From the NCBI GenBank assembly GCA_963169105.1, contig OY720642.1:75246716-75310715 (forward strand): a DNA stretch of 64,000 nt. Direction: 5' to 3'. This document shows, one piece after another, positions 45,437 to 56,390 of this stretch (position 1 is the stretch's first letter; each line of letters starts with the position of its first letter). The position numbers and the translations under genes are program-made. The notes below the pieces were generated by a model. The model did no database searches. It saw only the letters and a list, made by a program, of their open reading frames with translations, and had not been told where the DNA came from. Source of the DNA: Ceriagrion tenellum. Taxonomy: Eukaryota > Arthropoda > Insecta > Odonata > Coenagrionidae.

Positions 45437-45511
45437 CATGGACGTCATAGTCGTCCATCGTCAAAAATATGAGAGGATGAACCATTACGTCCATAGCACT
45501 CAAAAGGTTAA
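45437..45511 (-). mobile_element. Possible piggyBac-like end, truncated
   Basis: Read on minus from 45511: TTAACCTTTTGAGTGCTATG followed by GACGTAATGG, similar to the ends of the element at 59332-59550 (TTAACCCTTTGAGTGCGGCA). The other end is replaced by the 3' tail of the LINE at 44986-45436. A single end is weak evidence. Confidence 0.35.
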
Positions 45512-45635
45512 GATCAGACTAATATCGGACGTCGTGCATGTCTCCACCCACCCTCATAGTCCCAAATAATCCTTTCCTCACTAACATATTCAACTCTCCT
45601 GAATATGCAAAAATGACCCAAATTGTATATTGTCA
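45511..45635 (+). repeat. Short dispersed repeat, copy 2
   Basis: Partner of 41604-41728, in the same orientation and alike over nearly the whole length. It starts at the TTAA bordering the piggyBac-like end. Confidence 0.55.
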
Positions 45636-45689
45636 TCCCCAAATAATCTTCCTACCACCAGTTGGCGCGTCGGATAATCGATACAAAGA

Positions 45690-45765
45690 ACCGGGCTGAT
45701 TTAGTGCCTGAAGCGCTATCTCTTTATCCGGTGCCATCCGGTTCGAGTCCCTTCCGTAGCGCGTG
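45690..45765 (+). mobile_element. Degenerate tRNA-like sequence
   Basis: CCGGTTCGAGTCCCTTCCGT resembles a B box with T arm, preceded by TGATTTAGTGCCTGAAGCGC. The two sides of the acceptor stem do not pair well, so it is not a usable tRNA. More likely it is an old tRNA-derived SINE head. Confidence 0.3.
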
Positions 45766-46150
45766 TGATTGCAGTGTGAAATCCCGTTTCCTATTTGGAT
45801 AGTTTATGGAGATCTCTTTAAGCTGAGCGCTTTATTTCTTTGGTTTGATAAAATTTAAATTCAATAATTCACTCTGCGCAGCGTAACAAAACTTAAATAC
45901 ATTTTATTTTGTTATATAGCGTTTGGTTAGATATTGTAGTAGACCGAACTGATATCGAAGGTAATTATTCTTTAAAAGGTCACTTGATGCTATTTTAAAA
46001 CGTTTATTCAAGTATATCTCTATTTACCTTCAATTCTACTTTACGGCATTCAAATCGGTAATTGGAACGAATATGTAAAGCTCTCCAAATCTGTCAACGG
46101 TTGCTTGTAGCACGTGAAGACTGGCTTTTAATGCATGGATTGCCTCTGAC
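45766..46150. other. No feature recognised
   Basis: AT-rich, no open frame or repeat identified. Confidence 0.45.
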
Positions 46151-46399
46151 ATGGACTGCGAGTGCAAGTTAAAAGGTTTCTCATCTTTCCACCGTCTATC
46201 AGGAAAACTATCAGTTTATCCAATCCAATATTTTAAATGGCCTTGTTGGAAACTCTTTTATCGAAGCCAATATCATTCTTGTGGTCTTGGAGGAAAAAAT
46301 AAAATAATTGGTCCACGTTTTTACAGTTTTGAAGGTGAATATTACCCGGGAATGATTCTTAAATTCGATAAAAAATATAATTCAGTGAATGTAGTGTAG
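46151..46399 (+). CDS. Unassigned 82-codon open frame
   Basis: The C-terminal part, IIGPRFYSFEGEYYPGMILK then FDKKYNSVNVV, has the spacing of a small beta-barrel (Tudor/chromo-like) segment of a kind I recall in some repetitive invertebrate proteins. A stop follows at once, and the next ~100 bases show no frame. It could be a remnant of an unidentified transposon protein or chance. No splice signals are clear. Confidence 0.2.
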   Translation: MDCECKLKGFSSFHRLSGKLSVYPIQYFKWPCWKLFYRSQYHSCGLGGKNKIIGPRFYSFEGEYYPGMILKFDKKYNSVNVV

Positions 46400-47365
46400 T
46401 GAACTGACAGCACTAGAGATTATGTATTGAGAAGGACGACATCTGATCTGATATTAAGATCAACCAATTGTATGCAGGAAGACAAATATATAGTGTGAAG
46501 TGTGCGCCTATCCAGAGCGGGAAAAGAAACCCAAATTCTACCTAAACTGTTAAAAATTTGTTTTCATTTGTCCCTCAAAGACCATGGTAACCACATTATG
46601 TTTAACTTTGAGACACATGTGAAAGCATAGACCATAATAGTGAAAAAACTGTCACAAAATTTTTCGACTATCAGGGAACTTTGTGAGAGATACGTAGGGT
46701 AATATTATATATAAGTTCAAATGATGATCAGTTGTAAGACTCATCGGTAATTAAACTATGAGTGATGAATCTTACCGATAACATGGCATTTTGAAAAATA
46801 TTCATGAATTCAATTTGAATGTTTACAAAAACATAAATATTATCACAAAGTTGCCCAGTCAAAGGTATTTGAAATATTTTTTTTGTAACCAGATTGAATT
46901 TTTCCCTAAAATTTATATTTTTGTATTGGAATCGATTCAATGAAAGGCCAAATATTGTAAAAATGTTGTCGATTATGCCTCGGTGTTAATATCTGTTTTT
47001 TTTTTGGCTGACTCAGCGTAAGAGTTCTTTTCTCATAAAAGAAAATGTCATTCGTGATGTACAGCACTGAAGTGGATTCATCCCCTAAGCAAATTCATGC
47101 TATAACTCAGGAACTCCATTAACAAAATTCATCAGGAAACCCTTCAGTTATCATCTCTTTCCTCTCCCAATTCCTTCTTATCCTCTTTAATCTTCACGGT
47201 TGATATCGTAGCCAGCTCTCGCAATGTCCCGCAAAGTAGTAGATATCTTCCTTCATTCCTCCGAAGCTTCGCTTTGCACCCATAATTCCACCATTCACGT
47301 CACAGCGGAGCAGAAATTACGTTTGCTCAATTATTTGCAATCACACAGCGCGCTACATTCTGTCT
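46400..47365. other. No gene recognised
   Basis: AT-rich. A 70-codon minus frame (46728-46940) and the beginning of 47224-47454 have no recognised similarity. Poly-T and poly-A runs occur near 46870 and 46995. Confidence 0.4.
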
Positions 47366-47440
47366 TCATGTCCCCGCGTGGGTTACGACGACTAAGTCGG
47401 AGATCAGATTTAACGCGCAACTGCTTTGCTATTCTCCTCC
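47366..47440 (+). repeat. Short repeat shared with 49008-49075
   Basis: TCCCCGCGTGGGTTACGACG through GTCGGAGATCAGATTTAACG matches 49008-49075 with several differences. Each lies at the edge of a longer unassigned frame, so those frames may be parts of one unidentified repeat. Confidence 0.45.
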
Positions 47441-47446
47441 TTCTTT

Positions 47447-48040
47447 TTAGGTGAATCTGTCCTCGAACAGGTTTCAAGTAAACTGCTCCCTTTCATGCTC
47501 GTCTATCCTGTGCTGCCACCCTCAGCTCTCCGTAACATCTCCCATTATTTATCTCAGTCAATATATTATTTCTTCGTCTTCCTCTATTTTCCTCGATCTA
47601 TCCTTCTAATATTCTTTTCAACAGGCAATCTTTCCTCAGGATGTGTCCCACCCAGCTCGTCTTCCCCTTTCTTGTTGAAAGTAAACTATTCTTTTTCTCA
47701 TTCATTCTTGCTATAACTTCATCGTTTCTCACTTACTCACTCAATTTTAGTCTATCTATCCTTCTCCATTGCCATAATTCAAAACCCCAGAGATGTGCGA
47801 ATTTCCACAGAGAAAAAATCATCCGCCTTGACCGGGATTCGAACTCGGATCCCTCGATTTCCGGCCGAGTGCTTTAGCCAGTTAAGCTACCGAGATATTT
47901 CCCCTCTTACCCTACCCTATAGATATACCCTAGAGATATTTCCCCACTTTTCTCTTGACTGTCTATGTTTCGGCTCCGTACAGCACAACACTCCAAAAAA
48001 AAACATTTATCAAATCTATTCCTTAAGCCTACGTTTATTC
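47447..48040 (-). mobile_element. RTE-like LINE fragment, lineage A, split by a SINE
   Basis: The minus strand carries the same C-terminal region as 33501-34015 and 57725-58230: the GGATTCACC-type 3' end at 47447-47470, then the GRAWREQF, NWIGHVLR and RRMEKVKWS equivalents in shifting frames. It is interrupted at 47795-47925 by a SINE. It continues on the far side with the YGAET region near 47970-47995. Confidence 0.7.
47795..47925 (-). mobile_element. tRNA-derived SINE, family A2, inserted in LINE
   Basis: On minus: TCGGTAGCTTAACTGGCTAA, AGCACTCGGCCGGAAATCGA, B box GAGTTCGAATCCCGGTCAAG, GCGGATGATTTTTTCTCTGT. It is flanked by ACCCCAGAGAT (about 47784-47794) and ACCCTAGAGAT (about 47927-47937). 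One mismatch in eleven makes this a plausible target duplication. The SINE therefore moved after the LINE had inserted. Confidence 0.7.
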
Positions 48041-48975
48041 CACTTCGGTATTACCATTAGCGATCCAAGATCCATTCTTTTTATAATGAATTCGAAAGGA
48101 TACAAAACTTTCTGTGAATCGTTCGTCTGCGATGCACCTGTTCGTCAATTTAATAAGAAATGAGAAAGTATTCAATGATTTATAATTTTCTCATTTATTT
48201 TACGTCAAATACATAAAACTGTATAAAAATCGACGTGTATACTGTAGAAAAAGCGACAATCACATAGCGATGAACATCGTAAACGAAAAATAGCCTAAGC
48301 GAGTAAAAAACCGTCATCGATAACGCAATATCGTTTCACTGAAAATGACGCTCATGCGTTAGTTACTACCTGTATATTGTGTCTAAAATAATACAATATA
48401 ATATGTTTATAACTTCATAATAACATATGCACAGTATACTTAATTTACAGTTTTTTATGGAGCTTTAGATAGCCTCAAAGGTCACAGACCTGCGCGGAGG
48501 CATTCTTCAATACACGAAGTGCATTGCTGGTAAGAAACACAAGTTTCTATGTTGAGCATATATAATAAATTAACGTAAAATCATTTTATTTTGCGCCAAT
48601 TATGAGCAGAAAAACAAATAAATACAGATTACTTAATCAAGCTTACGCCAATTATGAATAGAAAAACAAATAAATCCAGACTTCTTCATTGAGCTTACAT
48701 GATATACAAGTTTATAACATCATAACAAATTATTAATATTAAAGAAATTAATGATTAATTTAATACAAATGGAAAGATACGAGCTTTTTATTCTTCATTT
48801 AAAAATAAATGATTTTTCACATAAATTAGCTGCATTCTTCTAACGTACTCGAAGCAATAACTTCCTCACATTCATCGAGCTGTAATCATCGGACACTTTG
48901 TGCCCATTTTTGCGCATGTGGTATCGTATTTGATCATCAGTGCTGAAATAAGCGTCTTGTAATAGACCCTTGCTC
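48041..48975. other. No gene recognised; local short duplication near 48600-48680
   Basis: CTTACGCCAATTATGAATAG and the preceding CGCCAATTATGAGCAG share AAAAACAAATAAAT and CAGA..CTT context, giving an approximate ~65-bp tandem pair at 48593-48710. The rest is AT-rich DNA without frames of note. Confidence 0.45.
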
Positions 48976-48979
48976 TATT

Positions 48980-49318
48980 TTATCCCGTGCACACGCAACT
49001 ACATTCCCCTACGTCCTCGTGTGAGTTATGACGACGGAGTCGAAGATCAGATTTTAAGCGCTGCTTCATTTTCCCCATTCTCCTCACTGCGTCCGACTTA
49101 ATTCCACTCTTGAGATTTCCATCAGCGCTCCAAGATGCGAGCTTCCCCACTCGTCCTCGTTCATCTCCTTCACTCAAATCACCTTCTCCAACAAAGCCCT
49201 TAACTGGCCAAGAACACGGAGAACTTTTAGTTTGAATCGCAGGGAAATGGCGTGTTGGGCTAATGATTCCGCAAATCAGCTGACGCCACCCATGAGCAGG
49301 CCTGTGATTTTCTGACAT
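48980..49318 (-). CDS. Unassigned 112-codon open frame
   Basis: GC-richer frame with an Arg/Lys-rich C-terminal half (RMGKMKQRLKSDLRLRRHNS). Its end coincides with the short repeat shared with 47366-47440. No domain is recognised. It may be part of an unclassified repeat rather than a host gene, and no introns or splice sites can be argued. Confidence 0.15.
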   Translation of the reverse strand: MSENHRPAHGWRQLICGIISPTRHFPAIQTKSSPCSWPVKGFVGEGDLSEGDERGRVGKLASWSADGNLKSGIKSDAVRRMGKMKQRLKSDLRLRRHNSHEDVGECSCVCTG

Positions 49319-49604
49319 TCCTTTGGATTAAACTATTTATGGAGTAAATCAGGAAACCACATCGGAGTTGGTTGATGAAAAGCTTGATAAGAAAATTGAG
49401 TTGCTCCGTACCTTGATCATGCCGGGGTATATTCTTGGAGAAAGGGATTCTAAACCACTTTTTACTGTCAGCTCTGATACCACCACGATAATGAACTCTC
49501 TTCACGCATCCTCGTATATTTTGCAGGCATTCAAATGAACTAAATTGGATGATAATCCCACGCAACGGTTTAACTTCTCAAAATATAATCGAGACTGGCA
49601 AGGA

Positions 49605-50561
49605 ATCTACAACTACATCTACATACTACCCTGCAAGCCGCGACATGGGCGTGTGGTAGGGGGAGTTAGGGCGCTAGCCGTGTAAAGATTTTGGGAGGTG
49701 AAATGGTGACGCGGATTATGAGATGGCATTATTGGAGCTCAGTTTTTATTGTGGTCGCTTATTTTGCGCGGAAAGCACAAGTTTTTGCACATATCTGTTC
49801 GAAAATGTATCTCTCTTATTTTAGCGCTTCGGTCAGACCAATAGATGTAGTGGGGGTCATGATAATATTGTCTATGTCGCTCTGAAACGCACCAGTTCTG
49901 AATTTCTAAAGCAACCTACTAAAAAATGTACCTAGAAGTAAGCCTAGCGTGTAGCCTCCGAGTCTCTAGGAGCTACCACCTAATTCTCTCTAAAAGTTGT
50001 GAAACCCTCGTGTGAACAATGTTTGTTCGTAGTAGTTTTAATGCGAAGCGTGCAGCTTTTTTTATATTTAATAATTTTTTTGGTTGAATCTTTATGACCA
50101 GGGTCCAACGCTCGCGCCTTACTCGAAGTGTGGCCTAACCAGAGCGAAGTAGCATCTCTCTTATACTTTATCATCCGAGGACCTTCCTATTATACAATTA
50201 ACAAAATTTGACCTTCCTATTATACGATTAACAAAACCTAGTTTCTTTAATTCTGTGGCGCATATGTTTTATGTTTGTTCCCCACGATATATCAGAAGTT
50301 AAGGTAATTCCAAGATATTTTTCTGCATATGAAGATGTTATGTTTACTCCACCCACAGTATAGGTATGGCATTTGTGTGATGGCTTTCGCAGGAAGTAAA
50401 CTGTGGTGCATTTGCAGATATTTAGTTCTAGCCCCCCACTCCTGACACCACGAATGAACGTTGTTGAGGCCCGATGACTGAACTTCTATGTTCGAGTCCT
50501 CGCTCATTTTACGGTTTATAACTGTATCGTAGGGACTTTTGTTTTTAGATTTTCCCTGCAA
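49605..50561 (-). mobile_element. LINE copy, jockey/CR1 group, longest coding reach
   Basis: The 3' tail is at 49605-49640 (ACATCTACATACTACCCTGC on plus). The coding part extends further upstream than in any other copy. The minus frame 50561-50292 reads SPYDTVINRKMSEDSNIEVQ, then LNNVHSWCQEWG, YTVGG-like and YLGITLTS-type segments. That covers the post-palm region leading into the C-terminus. A short internal repeat of GACCTTCCTATTATAC at 50174-50235 breaks the frame. The 5' end is truncated near 50561. Confidence 0.75.
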
Positions 50562-50981
50562 TTAGATGCACTAGTATCAAACATAGGTTGATACTAGTGT
50601 ATCGTAGGGATGTTTGTATTCAGCAATGTAAATGTAAATAATTACCGATATCTAACCCGGAATAATTTGTCTTCATTCGTATGAGTTTAATACCAGCTGA
50701 TTGATTGGTTTGTGGACGGCACATATCCTAATGCCCAAATTTACGGAATATTTTTCCGTTTTCACTCATATGAATGACCCGCCATTAGATTCCTCTTGAA
50801 TTACTCATATCTCCCTCTTCTTATTCATCCATAATTCCTATTCTTTTCCTTCCTATACCACGCTTCCCCAGTTTTCTCCCCTCAGTTACACTCTTCAACA
50901 TTCTCTATCCTTTCAGTACGTCCTCCATCTTTATCTTCTAACTCCTCCACTCCAAACCTGTGCCACCTACTTCAGCTCTTC
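50562..50981. other. No gene; small palindrome at 50568-50605
   Basis: ACTAGTATCAAACATAGG and CCTATGTTTGATACTAGT-type halves form a short hairpin between two TATCGTAGGGA repeats. The rest of the interval is not recognised. Confidence 0.4.
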
Positions 50982-51694
50982 TTTATTCATTGGTCGTTCA
51001 ATCCTAAGATTGGTTGACAGCAGACCTCCACCCTTCCCTATCTAATGCTAGTTCCCTTACCTCCTGGTATCTCTTCCTATGTAATTTCCTCTTTAGTTGG
51101 TCCATGAACTTATTCCTGGGTCTACCTCTGGGGACTTTTCCCGCCATTTAACCTTATATTATGTTCTTCACAAACCAATTGTGTCTCAGGGTGTGTTCAG
51201 TCCATCTGGTTCTTCTTTTCTCTTTGGTGTTCCATTTGGTCCTTTCCTCCTCTACTCTTCTGTACACTTCATCATTTTTTGTTTTTTCCGTCTATTTTAT
51301 CTTCAGCATCCCCTGTTAGCACCAGATTTCAAAGGCTTCTAGTCTATTCTGGCCAGATTGTACAATGGTCCATGTTTCCGATCCATAAGAGTGCTACGCT
51401 CAACACGAATATTTTCTCATACTGTTTCCTGGTTTGTAGTCCTATCCTCTTTTAGCGCAGCAGTTGTATTGTTCTCATGAACGCCTTCTTAGCTTGAACT
51501 ATTCTCCGTTTGATGTCCGTTGTGATTTTCCCGTCCCACGTGATGGTACTTACGAGATAGGTGATGAAATTCACTTGCTCTAATTTCTCTCCTCTCAGGG
51601 TGACTTCTGCATTCAACCTCCTCTCCAACCATGCCCAATATTTCCTCGTTCTTCCTTCTCGCCACCCAGCTCACCCTTTACATCCTACTCCACC
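50982..51694 (-). mobile_element. RTE-like LINE fragment, lineage B
   Basis: Minus-strand translation with frame shifts gives NFITYLVSTITWDGKITTDI, KRRIVQAKKAFMR, then a GNMDHCTIW-like block, GKVPRGRPRNKFMDQLKRKL and a C-terminus ending AVNQS near 51015. The 3' end reads GAACGACCAATGAATAAAGA. It is related to 52510-52755, 61640-61860 and 62585-63720 but clearly different from lineage A. A family C SINE follows directly at its upstream side. Confidence 0.7.
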
Positions 51695-52003
51695 CTTATG
51701 GATTGGATATTTGGGGTGGCACCCGATGGCTAAGGTCATTTGCGCCATAGGGGACAGGTAAGGGAGGAAGGGTGGATAGAAACCCGGCGTCGGCATTAGC
51801 CTGTTCTGAACGAAAGGCGCCATGGGGATCACGGCTTAACGTCTCATCCTACAGACGGAGTACTCTACTTGAAGTGCCTTCCACAATACACTCAAGTAGG
51901 GATTGGGTTTCCTCTGAAAAAAAAATCCACCTGTGCAGGGATTTGAATTCTGGCCGTCCGTATGGTTAGCCAGTACTCTAGCCGCCACACCAACCATACA
52001 CTC
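51695..52003 (-). mobile_element. tRNA-derived SINE, family C
   Basis: Minus-strand copy of the 11671-11973 element: GTGGCGGCTAGAGTACTGGC (A box region), GAATTCAAATCCCTGCACAG (B box), the AGGAAACCCAATCCC and GAGTACTCCG body, and an end at GCCACCCCAAATATCC. ACTCCACCCTTAT on one side and ACTCCTCCATCCTTAT on the other may be a decayed target duplication. If so, the SINE sits inside the lineage B LINE. Confidence 0.75.
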
Positions 52004-52509
52004 CTCCATCCTTATATCTCAAACTTTAAATCGTCTATAAATGCATTTATGTTTTATGTTCGATTTATTCCATATATTCCTCTACTGTTAGATGTTTTCA
52101 GCATCCACATATTGGAAACAAAACTGCCCGCCGAGCATATTGGCATATTTCAATCTGTAAAAGAGTTCCTCCACATTTGTGTAAATTTAAGTTTTCATAT
52201 TGGACTCCATCAATGATTGATGCAATAATTCTACATCTGGGAAGGACTAGCACATAGCACTACAAAATCATGTATCACAACTGAAGTATAGTAACAGATA
52301 GACCGTTTCTTGAAGAAAGGTAAAGATTTGTTCTTTCTTTCATTATTTAGTCTAAGTTGTAGGTGAGATTTTCCCTATTGTGTATTCGTTAAAAAAAACA
52401 TTTCTTCGCAGAATTTCCGATTCATCTCATGACTTTCGAAACTCAGTTTTAGTAGAGAATTCTGACTATAAAATAGACGCAAAAAAAATAAAGAAGCACA
52501 TAGAAGCGT
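52004..52509. other. No feature recognised
   Basis: AT-rich DNA with an unrecognised 84-codon frame at 51962-52216 that begins inside the SINE. Confidence 0.4.
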
Positions 52510-52755
52510 AGGCGAGGAAAGGACCCTGTGGCACGTTATATAAAAAAATATGAGCCGGATAGATTGAACCTATCCTGAGACGCAACTGGTTTGTGAAGGA
52601 TGTAACTGAAAGAAAAATACAGGGAAAAGTCCCAGGAAGATGGCCAAGAGAAATGTACGTAATGCAAATAAAGAATAAATTACAAGAGACAAGCTTCCAG
52701 GAAGCAGGAAAACTAGCATTAGACAGGGAAGAATGAAGGGTTGCAGTCAACCAAT
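52510..52755 (+). mobile_element. RTE-like LINE fragment, lineage B, 3' end
   Basis: The plus strand gives EPDRLNLS, RRNWFVKDVTERKIQGKVPG, RWPREMYVMQIKNKLQETSF and RVAVNQS. This is the lineage B C-terminus with its GCAGTCAACCAATCTTAAG end. The copy is short and 5'-truncated. Its opposite-strand frame (52466-52750) is an artefact. Confidence 0.65.
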
Positions 52756-53390
52756 CTTAAGTTTTTAAATCTTTCTATTATTTAAATCTTCTTTGGAGGA
52801 ATGCACTGGTCAGAAATGTTTGCCTCAACTTAGGAGGGGCCTTCGTGTGAGCTATGAAAGTTCATATTATGTGGAAAATTTATGACCAAGGTCGATGAAC
52901 TCAACTTGAGATATTTACTTTGCTTCTTCAAATTCCGGAGAAATTCCAAATTGGGTTTTCCCTCAATTACGCTCAAAGTTATCTCTCTCCATTGTTCCAG
53001 TTAGAGGGGAGTGAATTCCTCACAGTATCTTTTTTCGGAGAGTAATATTTTTTCACACAATCGTTGATGCTTTCTTTATCGAAGTTCAGCAGAATTCAAT
53101 ATTGGAACGTGATTTTTCGGCCGTTCTCGGGTGGGGAACAATGGCACGTTAGGTAGGTTCCCGTTTTTCTCGGCCACTAACTCGGCAACCGCCGAATTTC
53201 TACTCGTTTTGGCATCATACATATTCATCGGACTTTCATTCAATGGTATTTGGAGGAGGGGTTCCGCCGGTCTCGATTTGAAATTGTCAATTTGGTCGCC
53301 ATTTATCGCAATACGAATCTTTCTTTCACGAAAAATTTTCTGCAGCTTTGGTTTGACGCATTGGAACTATATTTAGTGCTAATTTCTACG
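52756..53390. other. No gene recognised
   Basis: An 81-codon frame at 53131-53376 overlaps another one. Neither is recognised. Confidence 0.4.
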
Positions 53391-53870
53391 TGTACATCTA
53401 CGTACTACTCTGCGAGCCGCCTCATGAGCTTGTGGCACGGGGAGTAAGGATAAAAGCCTTGTGAAAAATTAGGTTTTGGGAAGTGAAACGGTGAATTGTA
53501 TTATGAGTAAGTTTTGAATGGGGTTCAGTTTTTATTATGATGTTAAAACGTAAAATTTTCGTAATAATAATAATGTAATAATATTTCTCCAATTTTTTCA
53601 CCTCTATCGAACCAATAAATGTGGTGTCGCGTCAAAATAGTTTATAATTGTGCGTGGAAAGAATGAATTGTTGCACTTATCTTTTCGGCAATGTAACTCA
53701 GTCATTTTATCGCCTCTATCGAACCTACAAATGTAGTGTCGCGTCAAAATGATGTCCTCTATTTTGCTCTATAACAACTGTTTTGAATTTCTCTAAGTCT
53801 TAAGCCAAACTAAGCCCAGCGCATAGCCTCCTAGTGTCTCCCAACCTTATCCTCCCGTTTAATCCCTCAG
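53391..53870 (-). mobile_element. LINE copy, divergent, with internal duplication
   Basis: The tail GTACATCTACGTACTACTCT on plus starts the copy. The segment CACCTCTATCGAACCAATAA plus GTGTCGCGTCAAAAT occurs twice (about 53590-53635 and 53710-53752). It corresponds to the same coding region that is doubled in the copies at 28399 and 31208. Sequence drift is larger than in the other copies. Confidence 0.65.
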
Positions 53871-53959
53871 AATTATCTCCCTCATAATTTACTTTTGAAT
53901 TTAAGGATATGCATTTTGAACCATTTATTATCTTAGACTCACGAAGGTCATGGGTGCTT

Positions 53960-54090
53960 TAATATTTTTGGCGAAAACAAACCAGCCACGTCTTGGCTGG
54001 TGAAATTGCCAACCATGTGAGAATCGAACCCACGACCGAAGATTTTCATGTGAAATATTTTCCTTATTACCACTGGAGCCAGTTAACCTA
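53960..54090 (-). mobile_element. tRNA-derived SINE, family D
   Basis: On minus: GGTTAACTGGCTCCAGTGGT (A box region), then GGTCGTGGGTTCGATTCTCA (B box), CATGGTTGGCAATTTCACCA and GCCAAGACGTGGCTGG. The sequence TTAACTGGCTCCAGTGG is very tRNA-like, but the anticodon arm does not pair well and the downstream body is SINE-like. No second copy is seen in this window. Confidence 0.5.
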
Positions 54091-54764
54091 ATTGTTAAAA
54101 GTTATATTGTAAATAAACATCGTGCATTATTAAATTTACTTTTTTTCTTTATAAGTGTTGTTATCTTTGTTTCTCATTAAATTTATTTCTCTTTCTATGT
54201 AAATCTCTTTTTTTAAATAGAATGATATCCTTCCGTTTGAGTAAAAGCCGTAGTTAACGGATGAACTGTTAACATATTGAGCCATGTATAGCCATGTATT
54301 GTATATAATATGCTGTTAGTACATTCATCTTTTAAACTTTATTTGGTAGCGTATTGCAACAAATAATAGGTTCCAAATTTTACTGCACAGTATAATATAG
54401 TCTTTGGTAATCTTGATGTGTCTTACCTAAGGAAAAATACCATGTCTATGTGTAATCTTAGCTTAATAGCTGCTTGAGAAAGAAGCTATTCCACGATATT
54501 TTCCTGTCGCGCGAATGTCTTTTACCACAAAAATGAAGTTGTGTACAAATATTCATACCCATCACGCTAATCTCTATCGTGGTGATCAAAGTTGAAGAAA
54601 TCAGTTATTTCTGTTAGACTCCATTAAGAAATTTACTACGTTACACCCTATCATTGCATATATTTTTCACATCCATGTCATTCGCACCTTGCATTATACG
54701 TACTGCCCTATTCATATCAGTCCTTGTATTTACTGTACTAGGAGAAAATTGCACCATTGCAAAA
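54091..54764. other. No feature recognised
   Basis: AT-rich DNA. The open frame starting at 54654 becomes LINE-like only from about 54765. Confidence 0.45.
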
Positions 54765-55140
54765 TTGCAAAAAAGGAATAGAATGGGAGCTTATGAAATG
54801 TGGGTGTGGAGAAGGATGGAAAAAGTAAGATGGGTCGATAAGATGAGAAATGAAGAGGTTTTGAGCAAAGTAAAAGACGGAAGATCGCTCCTAAAGAAAA
54901 TAAGGAAAAGGAAAGGAAACTGGTTGGGCCATGTGATGAGAGAGAAAAGTATAATGACTGTGGCACTTGAGGGTTCAATTGAAGGAAAGAAAAAGAGAGG
55001 AAGGAGAAGAATTAAATTGGTGGATCAGGTGAAGAACATCAGCTATGATGAAGCAAAGAAGGAAGCTCGGGACAGAAGCGGATGGAGACAGCAGTGGTGT
55101 ACGGGACCTGCCAGCAGGCAGAACACCAGATGATGATGAT
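54765..55140 (+). mobile_element. RTE-like LINE fragment, best-preserved C-terminus
   Basis: Within the frame 54654-55133, residues from about 38 on read EMWVWRRMEKVRWVDKMRNE, EVLSKVKDGRSLLKKI, KRKGNWLGHVMREKSIMTVA, then GKKKRGRRRIKLVDQVKN and ARDRSGWRQQW. This is the endonuclease-reverse transcriptase C-terminal region and runs uninterrupted for about 120 codons. The 3' end is a GATGAT run at 55128-55140. The first ~37 residues are unrelated. It is a third sublineage, different from 57725 and from lineage B. Confidence 0.8.
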
Positions 55141-56390
55141 ATATGACCCTACCTACAATGAACATTCCTAACTGATATTTTCATTTATGGAGCATTCAAG
55201 CCAACCTCTTTTATCTCCCTACCAATATTCAATCCTGTTATCATGGAAAACAATTCATAGACACCTCATTTCCTTTGAGTTCATTCCGACGCTCATTCTT
55301 ATCCGGGAAGCTAATTGTTGGCTGCAACACAATACAATCGAGAAACTTATACTAAGGCATTTCGTGTTTTTCGCTTTTTTCTTGACAGACTTGCAAGTTT
55401 ATAACCAACTTTTAGACTAAGTTTATTGTAATATAATGAAGGTATGTGTTAAAATAGAAGGAATAAATGTGACTGAATAATGAATTTACAATATAAAGAA
55501 GAAACAATTATGAATCTGAGTGAATTTTCACCCCAGCGTCAATAGAGAGGATTAATGGTAGGATCTGGTGCTTTCCCGGCTTACGAGTTCAAACTTCAAA
55601 GGCACTATCAAACATTATTTTCAAAAAAAGGGAAGATTAATGATAACTTATCCCTCATATTAGTCAGTGTTTAGTAGCAAATGTAATTTTATCTCGAGTG
55701 ATAAAATTTTGGTGTGACTCGTATTGAACAAATAAGCATTACAAATCAACGAAAAACCACAATACAATTTATTGAATAATTATAAAACCGCATAATATGC
55801 GCAATTGATTTACACACTCAATATGTGTATTCAGTTAAGGGAAGAATGGAAAACATTGACATAAAACTGTCTTTTTATGCATCTTAAAAGAACGGGAAAT
55901 ATTTAGCATAAAGTGCTTCCTTCTTAATTTTTACATTATTTGTCAGCAATTTTGCTTCAAATGTAGCGAAAAAATTTGGGGTGAAATATAAAACTAAGCA
56001 TGCGTAACGATATAGTATGATTTTTATGGTGCATCTCATGATTGGATTAATTTTTAAATGCTAAAATTGATTATATTTGGGCCTAAAAATGTTGGGATAG
56101 CTATCTGATCTGATCCACAATTTACATTATATTTTCTTACAAATATGACATTCAGGATAAGATATGTGGTAATTACTTAGCTGCTCTTTCAGATATTTAA
56201 TTGGATGTCGTATTTCCTTTTTGTGATGTTCCGCGCCATAAAAGTTTTCCCATCACAAGCCTTCCGGCATCAGGTCCATGTTTTCAGAGTGTTATTATGA
56301 ATGCGCTGGCAGGCTGAAATCTCATGTTTTTCAAGGCTGTGGGACGCCTATTGAATTAAGTGAGCTCTCGGCCGAAAGAGGAATGTCTAG
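55141..56390. other. No gene recognised
   Basis: AT-rich, with a 77-codon frame at 55187-55420 of unknown meaning. Confidence 0.45.

Noticed and set aside
53960..54090. Candidate true tRNA gene
   Set aside because: It has a strong box A and box B, but the anticodon arm does not fold and a SINE-like body follows.
54654..54764. N-terminal hydrophobic segment of the 159-codon frame as a signal peptide of a secreted protein
   Set aside because: The rest of the frame is clearly a LINE C-terminus. The hydrophobic start is unrelated upstream DNA that happens to be in frame.
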